Below are positions 8,023-17,012 of a DNA stretch of 64,000 nucleotides, in pieces (the stretch's first letter is position 1; every line of letters begins with the position of its first letter). Source of the DNA: Streptomyces sp. XM4193 (GTDB lineage Bacteria > Actinomycetota > Actinomycetes > Streptomycetales > Streptomycetaceae); assembly GCF_023072595.1 (NCBI RefSeq), contig NZ_JALLGK010000008.1, forward strand, positions 62,001 to 126,000, given 5' to 3'. The notes under the pieces are model-generated. The model made no database searches. It worked only from the letters and a program-made list of their open reading frames with translations, and had not been told where the DNA came from. The position numbers and the translations under genes were made by a program.

Positions 8023-9714
8023 ATGACTGTCAGCAGCAGTGTCAACAGCGGTGTGACGGCGGAGTTCCGCGAGGCGCGGGACTTCCTGCTCCGGCACCGC
8101 GAGGACTGCGCGAGGGCCGCCGAGGAGTTCGTCTGGCCCCGTCCCTCGCACTTCAACTGGGCACTGGACTGGTTCGACCGGATCGCCGAGGGAAACGCGC
8201 GCACGGCCCTGCACCTCGTCGAGGAGGACGGCGCCGAGACCCGGATCAGCTTCGCGGCGATGTCCGCCCGGTCCGACCAGGTCGCGAACTGGTTGCGCGG
8301 CCGGGGAGTGGGGCCGGGCGACCGCGTGCTCGTCATGCTGGGGAACCAGCTGGAGCTCTGGGAGACGATGCTCGCCGCGATCAAGCTGCGAGCCGTGCTG
8401 ATCCCCTGCACACCGCTGCTCGGCGCCCCCGACCTCAGCGACCGGGTGCAGCGCGGCGAGGTGCGGCACGTGGTGGTGCGCGCGGCGGACACCGTCAAGT
8501 TCGACGAGGTGCAGGGCAGTTACCAGCGCATCGTGGTCGGCGGCGCCCGGCCGGGCTGGGTCAACTACGCCAACTCCTACGCGGCGCCCACCGACTTCGC
8601 CCCGGACGGCCCGACCCTGGCCGACGACACCCTGCTGCTCTACTTCACCTCCGGCACCACCGCGCGCCCCAAGCTCGTCGAGCACACCCACGTCTCGTAC
8701 CCGATCGGGCATCTGAGCACGATGTACGGCCTGGGTCTCCAGCCCGGCGACACCCATCTGAACATCTCCTCGCCGGGCTGGGCGAAGCACGCCTGGTCCA
8801 GCTTCTTCGCCCCGTGGAACGCGGAGGCGACGATCTTCGTGTACAACTACCACCGCTTCGTGCCCGCCGCCCTGATGGCGCAGATGGACCGCTGCGGTGT
8901 CACCACCTTCTGCGCGCCACCGACAGTCTGGCGCATGCTGATCCAGTCCGACCTCGGCCGGCTGCGCAAACCGCCTCGCGAGGCGATCGCGGCGGGTGAG
9001 CCGCTGAACCCGGAGGTCATCGAGACCGTCCGGGACGCCTGGGGAGTGACCGTCCGGGACGGCTTCGGCCAGACCGAGACCACGCTCCAGATCGCCAACT
9101 GCCCCGAACAGCCGCTGAAGAGCGGCTCGATGGGGCGGCCGGTGCCCGGGTACTCCGTCGAGCTGGTCGACCCGGTCAGCGGCAAGGCCGGCGTGGAGGA
9201 GGGCGAGATCTGCCTCGACCTCGCCCAGCGCCCGCTCGGGCTGATGACCGGCTACCACGGCGACCCGGCGCGCACCGAGGAGTCGATGCACGACGGCTAC
9301 TACCACACGGGCGACATCGCCTCCCGCGACGCCGAGGGCTATCTGACCTACGTCGGAAGAGCGGACGACGTCTTCAAGTCCTCCGACTACAAGATCTCTC
9401 CGTTCGAGCTGGAGAGCGCCCTGCTGGAGCACGAGGCGGTGGCCGAGGCAGCGGTGGTGCCCGCGCCCGACCCGCTGCGGCTGTCGGTGCCCAAGGCGTA
9501 CGTGGTGCTCGCCGAGGGCTGGCAGCCGGGCCCCGAGGCGGCGAGAGCGATCTTCGCGCACTCCCGGGAGCGACTCGCGCCCTACAAGCGGGTGCGGCGG
9601 CTGGAGTTCGCACCGCTGCCGAAGACGGTCAGCGGCAAGATCCGCCGGGTGGAGCTGCGCGAGGCGACCGCGAGCGGAGCCGCGGCGGAGTACGCGGAGG
9701 CCGACTTCCGCTGA
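8023..9714 (+). CDS. AMP-dependent acyl-CoA synthetase (medium-chain/acetyl-CoA synthetase-like)
   Basis: A 563-residue adenylate-forming ligase; it activates a carboxylic acid as acyl-AMP and then forms a CoA thioester. Motifs in order: P-loop LLYFTSGTTARPK (about 203-215), the aromatic YNYHRF, GEPLNPEVIE, DGFGQTET, YYHTGDIASRD, the hinge region RADDVFKSSDYKISPFELE, and the catalytic lysine in PKTVSGKIRR near the C-terminus. Length and motif spelling fit the ACSM/MACS branch. The ATG follows GAGGGTG. It stands alone; upstream lies the DnaA-box-like cluster. The preferred acid cannot be determined. Confidence 0.88.
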   Translation: MTVSSSVNSGVTAEFREARDFLLRHREDCARAAEEFVWPRPSHFNWALDWFDRIAEGNARTALHLVEEDGAETRISFAAMSARSDQVANWLRGRGVGPGDRVLVMLGNQLELWETMLAAIKLRAVLIPCTPLLGAPDLSDRVQRGEVRHVVVRAADTVKFDEVQGSYQRIVVGGARPGWVNYANSYAAPTDFAPDGPTLADDTLLLYFTSGTTARPKLVEHTHVSYPIGHLSTMYGLGLQPGDTHLNISSPGWAKHAWSSFFAPWNAEATIFVYNYHRFVPAALMAQMDRCGVTTFCAPPTVWRMLIQSDLGRLRKPPREAIAAGEPLNPEVIETVRDAWGVTVRDGFGQTETTLQIANCPEQPLKSGSMGRPVPGYSVELVDPVSGKAGVEEGEICLDLAQRPLGLMTGYHGDPARTEESMHDGYYHTGDIASRDAEGYLTYVGRADDVFKSSDYKISPFELESALLEHEAVAEAAVVPAPDPLRLSVPKAYVVLAEGWQPGPEAARAIFAHSRERLAPYKRVRRLEFAPLPKTVSGKIRRVELREATASGAAAEYAEADFR

Positions 9715-9805
9715 CCCCGTGACTCCGGCGCGGGCACGGCGCTCAACGCCGCGGCCCGGTCGGGAGTGCTCGGCCGGACACGCCCGGTCGGAGGTGCTCG
9801 GTCGG

Positions 9806-10321
9806 TCAGCTCTCCGGCTGCGTCAGATGGGAGAAGGCGTCCAGGTTGCGGGTGGACTCACCGCGCGAGATCCGCCACTCGTACTCCTTGCGGATCGCCG
9901 AGGCGAAGCCGAGTTCGAGGAGTGTGTTGAAGGGTGCGTCGGCGTTCTCCAGCACCGTGCCCAGGATGCGGTCGATCTCCTCGGCGGTGACGGCCGGCAG
10001 CGGCAGCCGTCCGACGAGGTAGATGTCGCCGAGCTTGTCGATGGCGTAACTCACCCCGTACAGCCGGGTGTTGCGCTCCAGGAGCCAGCGGTGCACGGCC
10101 GCGTGGTTCTCGTCGGGGCGACGGATCACGAAGGCGTTCACCGACAGGGAGTGCCGGCCCACGATCAGGGAGCAGGTGGTGGAGAGCTTGCGGGTGCCGG
10201 GCAGCTTCGCGACGTAGTTCCCGGGCGACGGGGTCTCCCAGTCCAGCTCGGAGTCGTTCAGCGTCTGCTCGATGACGGCGGACGCCTTGGCAAGTGGGGT
10301 CTGCTCGGATACCTCAGACAT
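9806..10321 (-). CDS. YbjN-domain protein
   Basis: 171 residues with a YbjN fold (a type III secretion chaperone-like alpha/beta domain): WETPSPGNYVAKLPGTRKLSTTCSLIVG, AVHRWLLERNTRLYGVSYAIDKLGDIYLVGRLPL. No signal peptide, so cytoplasmic. Its ATG overlaps the end of mshA by 8 bp, so the two are translated from one message, and the pair is often kept in Streptomyces. The function of YbjN proteins in actinomycetes is unknown; a role linked to mycothiol or stress is only suggested by position. Confidence 0.85.
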   Translation of the reverse strand: MSEVSEQTPLAKASAVIEQTLNDSELDWETPSPGNYVAKLPGTRKLSTTCSLIVGRHSLSVNAFVIRRPDENHAAVHRWLLERNTRLYGVSYAIDKLGDIYLVGRLPLPAVTAEEIDRILGTVLENADAPFNTLLELGFASAIRKEYEWRISRGESTRNLDAFSHLTQPES

Positions 10322-11630
10322 GTACCGATCGTAGGTGACCGCCCCGCTCGGCGATGACGTCGGCGTACACGTCGAGGGTGCGGCGCGCCGCGGTGTCCCA
10401 GCCGAACCCCCGGGCGTGCAGTGCGGCTGCGACGCCCATGCGGGCGGCCAGCTCGGGGTGGTCGTCGAAGCGCCGGAGCGCCCGCGCGTAGTCGGCCGGT
10501 TCGTGGCCGGATATCAGGAAGCCGCTCTCGCCGTGCCGCACCGCGACCGGCAGCCCGCCGACCTCCGCGGCGATCACCGGGGTGCCGGCCGCCTGGGCCT
10601 CTATCGCGACCAGACCGAACGACTCGTTGTAGGAGGGCATCACCAGCACGCTCGCCGCGCGGTACCAGTCGGCCAACTCCTCCTGGCCCACCGGGGGCCG
10701 GAAGCGCACCACATCGCAGATGCCGAGCCGGGCGGCGAGCTTGTGCAGCTCCTCGGGCTTCGCCAGTCCCGAACCGGACGGGCCGCCGACCACGGGCACC
10801 ACCAGGCGCTCGCGGAGCGCGGGACGCTCGTCGAGCAGGATGCGCACCGCGTGCAGCAGCACGTCGGGGGCCTTCAACGGCTGGATGCGGCCGGCGAACA
10901 GCGGGATCAGGGCGTCCTGCGGAAGGCCCAGGCGGGCTCGGGCGGCGGCCGTGCCGTCGGCGGGACGGAAGCGGTCGAGGTTCACGCCCGGGTGGACGAC
11001 GGCGGTGAGCCCCGGGTCGGCGTCGTAGTGGTGGACCAACTGGGCCGCTTCCTCGGCCGTGTTGGCGATCAGACGGTCGGCGGCGTCGACGATCTGCGTC
11101 TCGCCGATGACCCGCGCCGCGGGCTCCGGACGGTCCCCGGCGGCGAGCGCGGCGTTCTTCACCTTCGCCATCGTGTGCATGGCGTGCACCAGTGGGACGC
11201 CCCAGCGCTGCGCGGCCAGCCAGCCGACGTGGCCGGAGAGCCAGTAGTGCGAGTGCACCAGGTCGTAGTGGCCGGGTCGGTTGCCGGCCCATGCCTGCAT
11301 CACGCCGTGGGTGAAGGCACAGAGCTGGGCGGGCAGCTCCTCCTTGGCCAGCCCCTCGTACGGGCCGGCGTCCACATGGCGCACGAGCACTCCGGGCGCG
11401 AGCTCCACCGCGGGCGGGAGCGCACCGGTGGTGGCCCGGGTGAAGATCTCCACCTCGGTGCCGACTGCGGCCAGCTGCCGCGCGAGCTCGACGATGTAGA
11501 CGTTCATCCCGCCGGCGTCGCCGGTGCCCGGCTGGTCCAGCGGCGAGGTGTGGACACTGAGCATCGCTATCCGGCGCACCCTGCTGGGCAGACCGAAACG
11601 ACGGCCGATCCGCGCTGCGTACGAGCTCAA
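10314..11630 (-). CDS. mshA: D-inositol-3-phosphate glycosyltransferase, first step of mycothiol synthesis
   Basis: A 438-residue retaining GT4 glycosyltransferase (GT-B fold) joining GlcNAc from UDP-GlcNAc to 1D-inositol 3-phosphate. Diagnostic stretches: HTSPLDQPGTGDAGGMNVY near the N-terminus, DLVHSHYWLSGHVGW, HAMHTMAKVKN, PGVNLDRFRP, the UDP-binding E-x7-E region SYNESFGLVAIEAQAAG, and GTPVIAAEVGGLPVAV. I chose the TTG at 11630: GGGGAGG lies 8 nt upstream and the resulting N-terminus (LSSYAARIGRR) matches the S. coelicolor protein as I recall it. A GTG at 11639 is possible. A SigR-like promoter ends 32 bp upstream. It overlaps ybjN. Confidence 0.93.
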   Translation of the reverse strand: MSSYAARIGRRFGLPSRVRRIAMLSVHTSPLDQPGTGDAGGMNVYIVELARQLAAVGTEVEIFTRATTGALPPAVELAPGVLVRHVDAGPYEGLAKEELPAQLCAFTHGVMQAWAGNRPGHYDLVHSHYWLSGHVGWLAAQRWGVPLVHAMHTMAKVKNAALAAGDRPEPAARVIGETQIVDAADRLIANTAEEAAQLVHHYDADPGLTAVVHPGVNLDRFRPADGTAAARARLGLPQDALIPLFAGRIQPLKAPDVLLHAVRILLDERPALRERLVVPVVGGPSGSGLAKPEELHKLAARLGICDVVRFRPPVGQEELADWYRAASVLVMPSYNESFGLVAIEAQAAGTPVIAAEVGGLPVAVRHGESGFLISGHEPADYARALRRFDDHPELAARMGVAAALHARGFGWDTAARRTLDVYADVIAERGGHLRSVHV

Positions 11631-11661
11631 GCCCGGCACCTCCCCTTTCTCCAGCCCGACC

Positions 11662-11688
11662 AACACGCCACACGCCGGCAATCTTCCC
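11662..11688 (-). promoter_or_regulatory. SigR-type promoter of mshA
   Basis: GGGAAG (11688-11683) and GTT (11664-11662) are separated by exactly 18 bp, matching the GGAAT-N18-GTT consensus of the thiol-oxidation sigma factor SigR. mshA is a known SigR target in S. coelicolor. Distance to the start codon (about 32 bp) is suitable. Confidence 0.6.
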
Positions 11689-11833
11689 GATACAGCCACC
11701 GTGTTATCGAATCGTAACCCGGACCGGTCAGGCAGAGAGGCCCCGCAGGAGTCCGGGCCGGTGGCCGCGCAGCGCCGCTCTCCCCGGCCCCGCGGGTGCG
11801 CCCGGGCCGACGGCCGCGCCGTACGCTGGCCGG

Positions 11834-12649
11834 GTGACGGTACGGCGGGACGCACGGGCGGGACGTCCCGAGGGGACGGCGACCCGCGGCACCACCAACC
11901 CCAACCGGCTGCGGCGGATGGACCGCTGGATCGCCGCCGTGCACGGTCCGGCCCTGCTGCGCGCCGCCGCGCCACCGGTGGCCGTCGACCTCGGTTACGG
12001 CGCCGCCCCCTGGACCGCCGTCGAGCTGCGCGACCGGCTCCGGCGGGTGCGCGCGGACGTACGGGTGGTCGGCGTGGAGATCGACCCCGCGCGCGTCGCC
12101 GCCGCGCAGCCGTACGCGGGCCCGGGCCTGGACTTCGTGCGCGGCGGCTTCGAGGTGCCGGTCGCCGGCGCACCCGCCCTCATCAGAGCGGCGAACGTGC
12201 TGCGACAGTACGACGAGGAGCAGGTCGGGCCGGTGTGGCGGCGGCTATGCGACCGCCTCGCCCCCGGCGGCCTGCTGGTCGAGGGCACCTGCGACGAGAT
12301 CGGCCGCCGGCACGTCTGGGTCGCGCTGGACCGCTCCGGACCGCGCACCGTGACCTTCGCCGCGCGTCTCGCCGAACTGGACCGCCCCTCCGATTTGGCC
12401 GAACGCCTCCCCAAGGCGCTCATCCACCGCAATGTGCCCGGCGAACCGGTCCACGCCTTCCTGCGGGACTTCGACCGCGCCTGGCTCGCCGCCGCCCCGT
12501 ACGGCGCGCTCGGCGCCCGTCAGCGCTGGCTGCGCGCGGTCGGTGAGCTGGCCGGGACCTGGCCGATCACGGACCGTCCGAGCAGATGGCGCCAGGGCGA
12601 GGCCACCGTCCGCTGGGACGCACTGTCCCCGCGCACTCCCGGCGACTGA
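11834..12649 (+). CDS. Class I SAM-dependent methyltransferase-like protein
   Basis: 271 residues with a Rossmann-type methyltransferase core: motif I VAVDLGYGAAPW (about 49-60), an acidic end of strand 2 in VVGVEIDPARVAAA, and GGLLVEGTCDEIGRRHVW near motif post-II. The substrate is unknown; the N-terminal GTTNPNRLRRMDRWI is typical of a conserved actinobacterial family found beside mshA. TACGCT sits 6 nt before the GTG, indicating a leaderless transcript and fixing the start. It is transcribed divergently from mshA. Confidence 0.75.
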   Translation: MTVRRDARAGRPEGTATRGTTNPNRLRRMDRWIAAVHGPALLRAAAPPVAVDLGYGAAPWTAVELRDRLRRVRADVRVVGVEIDPARVAAAQPYAGPGLDFVRGGFEVPVAGAPALIRAANVLRQYDEEQVGPVWRRLCDRLAPGGLLVEGTCDEIGRRHVWVALDRSGPRTVTFAARLAELDRPSDLAERLPKALIHRNVPGEPVHAFLRDFDRAWLAAAPYGALGARQRWLRAVGELAGTWPITDRPSRWRQGEATVRWDALSPRTPGD

Positions 12650-12754
12650 CCGGGGGCGCTCCCGGCGACTGACCGGGGCGGCGGTTCACCCGGAGCGGGA
12701 CGCCGGGCGGGCGGTGCCCGAGGTGGAAAGCCGGGCGGAGCCGGGCGGGGCGGG

Positions 12755-13384
12755 TCAGTGAGGGCCGGGGATCGTCGTGAGGGCCTCGGCGAGCACGTCC
12801 ACGTCGCGGGCGCGGGTGAGCAGTGCGCGGGCCGCGTCCGGGGCGAGCCAACTCACCGCGTCCACCTCGTCGTTGGGTTCGAAGCGGCCGGAACGGGCCT
12901 CGGCCGCCCAGTAGTCGACCTGCTTGCGTCCGCCGTCCGCCGGATAACGGACGGTGGTGAGAGCGGCGCCCGGGACGCAGGCCATGCCGGTCTCCTCGCG
13001 CACCTCGCGGACGGCCGCGTCCCGCGGTCGCTCGCCGTGTTCGAGCTTGCCCTTGGGGTGCGACCAGTCGTCCCATCTGGACCGGTGGACCAGGGCGATC
13101 TCCACTCCCCCGCCCGCGGCGCGACGCCACAGCACACAGCCTGCGGCACGCACCAGCCCCGCGGCACGCTCGACCACCGGCCCCGCGCAGGAAGCCGGCC
13201 CCGCGGCAGACGCAGACCCGTTGGAAGACGCCGTTCCGGCGGAAGACGCCGGTCCCGCGGAGGACGCCGGTCCCGCGGAGGAGGCAGGCCCGGCGGAAGC
13301 GTCCGGCCCGGCGGAGGACGCCGTTCCGGCAGCCGGCGTCGAACCCGCGGAAGTCGTCGGTGAGATCTCGGCCCGTTCCGGCAT
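12755..13384 (-). CDS. NUDIX hydrolase with low-complexity N-terminal arm
   Basis: 209 residues. The NUDIX box is exact: GKLEHGERPRDAAVREV followed by REETGM, giving G-x5-E-x7-REVREETG. These enzymes hydrolyse nucleoside diphosphates linked to other moieties; the MutT-like sequence suggests oxidised or damaged nucleotides, or dinucleoside polyphosphates. Residues about 15-65 are an Ala/Ser/Gly/Pro-rich arm with repeats of SSAGPA; it has no enzymatic motif. The ATG at 13384 follows GGGAGGTG at 8 nt. Downstream of ppk and the CHAD gene on the same strand, it is probably part of a polyphosphate-related group (MutT1 beside ppk is seen in mycobacteria). Confidence 0.88.
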   Translation of the reverse strand: MPERAEISPTTSAGSTPAAGTASSAGPDASAGPASSAGPASSAGPASSAGTASSNGSASAAGPASCAGPVVERAAGLVRAAGCVLWRRAAGGGVEIALVHRSRWDDWSHPKGKLEHGERPRDAAVREVREETGMACVPGAALTTVRYPADGGRKQVDYWAAEARSGRFEPNDEVDAVSWLAPDAARALLTRARDVDVLAEALTTIPGPH

Positions 13385-13537
13385 GGGCTGCACCTCCCTC
13401 TCTCGCTTCGGCGGTCTCGCCCCGGCGGCCCGACCGGGCCCGGCAGCGGCACCGCCCTTCGACCCGTACGGCTGCCGAACCGCGCCGCCTGACCGCCGCA
13501 CCACCGGACGCCACGGATGCCGCCGGCGGCTGCGCGA

Positions 13538-14689
13538 CTAACGGTCGCCGGTGGGCGGCCAGGTGCGGCAGAAGGCCAGTCTGGCCGCTTCCACCTCGTG
13601 CCGCTGGTCGGCGTGGAGCACACCGAGCGCGTACGCGGTGGCCGGGGCGATCCGCGGGGTGCGTCCCGCGGCCGACGCGGCGGCGGCGGCCTCGGCCGCG
13701 TCGCGGTGCCGGGTGAGGTGCCGGCCGACGAGTGCGAGCGCGGTGTGCAGAGGAGCCGCGGCCCCGTCCGTGCCCGGGCCGGGGGTCGGCTGCCGGGGGC
13801 CGTCCAGCACCTCCAGCGCGTAACGGGTCTGGCGCGCGAGGTGCCGTACGTGGTGCCAGCCGGAGTCGTGCCGGCCCTCGGTTCCGGTGAGGGTGTGCGC
13901 GAGGGCCTCCGGGCCGTGCGGCAGCGCGTCCACGGCCTCGGCGAAACGGCGGTGGGCGAGTTCGGCGAGCGGGCGCAGGGTCAGCGCGGCGGGCCGGTCG
14001 GCGGACCGCTCGTCCAGCGGGGCCTCCGAGGCGAGCACGGCGATCTCGTCGGCGACCGCGTGGAAGCGGCCGGAGCCCAGTGCCCGCAGCGCGGCCGAGT
14101 GCGCGCGGGTACGGGCGAGGGTGAGTTGGCGCTCCAGCAGCGCGCCGGCCTTCGCGGCGCCGACGCCCGGGCGGCCCGTACGCGCCTCGGCCGGGCCCGC
14201 GCTCTCGCCGTCGGGTCCGGCGGCCGGCGCGGAGAGCCGGTGCAGGGCCGTGAGCAGCCGGTCCAGCCGGGCGGCGTACTCGTGTTCCTTGGCCAACACG
14301 TCCGCGAGCCAACGCAGTTCGGCGCCGACGCGGTCGGACCAGCCGGTGTCCAGCAGCGGCCGGAAGGTCTGGAGGGTGCCGCAGATCCTGCGCGCGGAGC
14401 GGCGCAGCAGCCGTACCGCCTCGGCGGCCTCCGCCGCGGTCTCGGCGCTGCCTGCCGCCTCGTCGTGGGCACGCAGACCGCGCAGCAACTCGCCCGCGCG
14501 CTCGTGCAGATACCCGGCGAGCACCTCCCGGGTCGGCTGGGCCTCCCGGGTCGGTCGGCCGTCCGCGGCGGGTTCGGCGCCCGCCCGCTGGAGCGGTGGG
14601 GCGGCCGGGGGACCTGCCGGGCGCTGCCCGGTGGCGCCGGAGGCGTGCGCCGCCCGCCGCTGGTCCGTCAGGTCATGTCGTGGGACCAC
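13538..14689 (-). CDS. CHAD-domain protein
   Basis: 383 residues, all-helical, with the conserved histidines and basic residues of CHAD domains: two repeats, each with an R-x-x-x-R-x-x-R-x-x-x-x-x-F pattern (LLRRSARRICGTLQTFRPLL and HHVRHLARQTRYALEVL). CHAD proteins bind polyphosphate with their basic surface and locate to polyphosphate granules. The GTG at 14689 overlaps the 3' end of ppk by 17 bp and has GGAGG at 7 nt, so it is translationally coupled to the polyphosphate kinase. This context strongly supports polyphosphate binding. Confidence 0.85.
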   Translation of the reverse strand: MVPRHDLTDQRRAAHASGATGQRPAGPPAAPPLQRAGAEPAADGRPTREAQPTREVLAGYLHERAGELLRGLRAHDEAAGSAETAAEAAEAVRLLRRSARRICGTLQTFRPLLDTGWSDRVGAELRWLADVLAKEHEYAARLDRLLTALHRLSAPAAGPDGESAGPAEARTGRPGVGAAKAGALLERQLTLARTRAHSAALRALGSGRFHAVADEIAVLASEAPLDERSADRPAALTLRPLAELAHRRFAEAVDALPHGPEALAHTLTGTEGRHDSGWHHVRHLARQTRYALEVLDGPRQPTPGPGTDGAAAPLHTALALVGRHLTRHRDAAEAAAAASAAGRTPRIAPATAYALGVLHADQRHEVEAARLAFCRTWPPTGDR

Positions 14690-17012
14690 GTCGGCGCCTC
14701 CGGGCGTCGATGAGCATTTCCTGGACGTTCTGAAGCGGTCGGCCCTCGGCGTCGTGGGCGTGCCTGGTCCAGTCGCCGTCCGGGCCCAGGTGCCAGGAGG
14801 CGGTGGAGTCGGCGGCGCCGGTTTCCAGCAGCCGGTCGATCGCCGCGCGGTGCCCGGGGTCGGTTACCCGGACCAGCGCTTCGATCCTGCGGTCGAGATT
14901 GCGGTGCATCAGATCGGCGCTGCCGATCCAGATCTCCGGATCGCCGCCCCCGCCGAAGGCGAACACCCGGGAGTGCTCCAGGAAGCGGCCGAGAATGCTG
15001 CGCACCCTGATGTTCTCGCTCAGGCCCGGGAGTTGGGGCCGCACCGCGCAGATGCCGCGCACCCAGATGTCGATCGGCACACCCGCCTGCGAGGCACGGT
15101 AGAGCGCGTCGACCACGGTCTCGTCGACGATCGAGTTGACCTTGAGGCGGATGTACGCCGGGTGGCCGGCCTGGTGGTGGGTGATCTCCTTGTGGATACG
15201 GGTCACCAGCCCGTCGCGCAGCGAGGTCGGCGCGACGAGCAGCCTGCGGTAGGTCTCCCGGCGGCTGTAGCCGGAGAGCCGGTTGAACAGGTCGGAGAGG
15301 TCGGCGCCCACCTGCTGGTCGGCGGTGAGCAGCCCCAGGTCCTCGTAGAGCCGGGCGGTCTTGGGGTGGTAGTTGCCGGTGCCGACGTGGGCGTAGCGGC
15401 GCAGCCCCTCGCCCTCCTGGCGGACCACCAGGGAGAGCTTGCAGTGCGTCTTCAGCCCGACGATCCCGTACACCACGTGGCAGCCCGACTCCTCCAGCTT
15501 GCGGGCCCACTTGATGTTGGCCTGCTCGTCGAAGCGCGCCTTGATCTCCACCAGTACGAGAACCTGCTTGCCGGACTCGGCGGCGTCTATCAGGGCGTCG
15601 ACGATCGGGGAGTCGCCGGAGGTGCGGTAGAGGGTCTGCTTGATGGCGAGCACGTCGGGGTCGGCCGCCGCCTGCTCCAGGAAGGTCTGAACGGAGGTGG
15701 AGAAGGAGTCGTAGGGGTGGTGGAGGAGCACGTCGCGCTCCCGCAGCGCCGCGAAGATGTCGGGCGCGGAGGCGGACTCGACCTCGGCCAGATCGCGGTG
15801 GGTGCCGCCGATGAACCGCGGGTACTTGAGCTCCGGCAGCTCCATGGCCCGGACGATGCCGGAGAGCCCGGTCAGGTCCAGCGGACCGGGCAGCGGGTAG
15901 ACCTCCGCGTCGGAGATCTTGAGCTCCCGCACCAGCAGGTCGAGTACGTACGGGTCGATGGTCTCCTCGACCTCCAGGCGCACCGGCGGCCCGAAGCGGC
16001 GGCGCATCAGCTCCTTCTCCAGCGCCTGGAGCAGGTTCTCCGCGTCGTCCTCCTCGACTTCGAGGTCCTCGTTGCGGGTGACCCGGAACATGTGGTGCGC
16101 CAGCATCTCCATGCCGGGGAAGAGCTCCTCCAGATGCGCCGCGATCACGTCCTCCAGCGGCACGTACCGCTGCGGGGACGCCTCCAGGAAGCGGGAGAGC
16201 AGCGGCGGCACCTTGACCCGGGCGAAGTGCTGGTGGCCGCTGAGCGGATTGCGGACGACCACGGCGAGGTTCAGCGAGAGCCCGGAGATGTACGGGAAGG
16301 GGTGCGCCGGGTCGACCGCCAGCGGGGTGAGCACGGGGAAGATGCGCTGGCGGAAGAGGGTGAACAGGCGGGCCTGCTCCTTCTCCGTGAGGTCGTCCCA
16401 GCGGATCAGGTGGATGCCCTGCTCGCCGAGCGCGGGGGCGACGTCCTGTTGGTAGCAGGCGGCGTGCCGGGCCATCAGTTCGCGGGAGCGGGTCCAGATC
16501 AGCTCCAGCACCTCGCGCGGCTGGAGCCCGGAGGCGGACCTGGTGGCGACGCCGGTGGCGATCCTGCGCTTGAGCCCGGCGACGCGCACCATGAAGAACT
16601 CGTCGAGGTTGCTGGCGAAGATGGCCAGGAAGTTCGCTCGTTCGAGCAGTGGTGTGTCGGGGTCCTCGGCCAGCTCCAGCACCCGCTCGTTGAAGGCGAG
16701 CCAGCTGCGTTCGCGGTCCAGGAAGCGGCCCGCCGGGAGCCGGCCGTCGTCCTCGCCGGTGTAGCTGTCGGGGTCGGCGTCCAGCCCCGCGTCCAGGCCG
16801 GTGACCAGCTCGGCCTCGGCGGCCACCGTCCTCGGCCGGGCCGCGGCGATCGAGCCGACGGAGGGCTGGCCCCTGCGGTCGCTTCCGGGCGCCTCGACGG
16901 GCCGACCGCCGCCCGGCCGGGCGGACGAGGCGGCCCCCGTACGGGTCCGACCGCTCTCGGCCTGCTTCTCGGACGGGTCCGGCGCTGAGGGCTGTGCGGG
17001 CTGCTGGCTCAT
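14673..17012 (-). CDS. ppk: Polyphosphate kinase 1
   Basis: 779 residues. The enzyme makes long-chain polyphosphate reversibly from ATP, at the membrane or in granules. Motifs in order: DRERSWLAFNERVLELA (N domain), ASNLDEFFMVRVAGLK, HPFPYISGLSLNLAV, DVLAIKQTLYRTSGDSPI, VLVEIKARFDEQANIKWAR, and the catalytic region RRYAHVGTGNYHPKTARLYED whose His is autophosphorylated, then IWIGSADLMHRNLDRRIE. The first about 75 residues are a variable Gly/Ser/Arg-rich extension. The ATG at 17012 is preferred (MSQQPAQ); an in-frame ATG at 17099 would add 29 residues and neither has a strong ribosome-binding site. I saw no clear PHO box upstream. Confidence 0.95.
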   Translation of the reverse strand: MSQQPAQPSAPDPSEKQAESGRTRTGAASSARPGGGRPVEAPGSDRRGQPSVGSIAAARPRTVAAEAELVTGLDAGLDADPDSYTGEDDGRLPAGRFLDRERSWLAFNERVLELAEDPDTPLLERANFLAIFASNLDEFFMVRVAGLKRRIATGVATRSASGLQPREVLELIWTRSRELMARHAACYQQDVAPALGEQGIHLIRWDDLTEKEQARLFTLFRQRIFPVLTPLAVDPAHPFPYISGLSLNLAVVVRNPLSGHQHFARVKVPPLLSRFLEASPQRYVPLEDVIAAHLEELFPGMEMLAHHMFRVTRNEDLEVEEDDAENLLQALEKELMRRRFGPPVRLEVEETIDPYVLDLLVRELKISDAEVYPLPGPLDLTGLSGIVRAMELPELKYPRFIGGTHRDLAEVESASAPDIFAALRERDVLLHHPYDSFSTSVQTFLEQAAADPDVLAIKQTLYRTSGDSPIVDALIDAAESGKQVLVLVEIKARFDEQANIKWARKLEESGCHVVYGIVGLKTHCKLSLVVRQEGEGLRRYAHVGTGNYHPKTARLYEDLGLLTADQQVGADLSDLFNRLSGYSRRETYRRLLVAPTSLRDGLVTRIHKEITHHQAGHPAYIRLKVNSIVDETVVDALYRASQAGVPIDIWVRGICAVRPQLPGLSENIRVRSILGRFLEHSRVFAFGGGGDPEIWIGSADLMHRNLDRRIEALVRVTDPGHRAAIDRLLETGAADSTASWHLGPDGDWTRHAHDAEGRPLQNVQEMLIDARRRRRGPTT

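Noticed and set aside
11640..12173. Upstream extension of mshA by 180 codons
   Set aside because: It would cross the SigR-type promoter and the divergent methyltransferase gene, and translates to Arg/Pro-rich sequence.
13887..16988. 1033-codon forward reading frame
   Set aside because: It lies opposite ppk and CHAD, its protein is Ser/Arg-rich low complexity, and it matches no family; a typical high-GC shadow.
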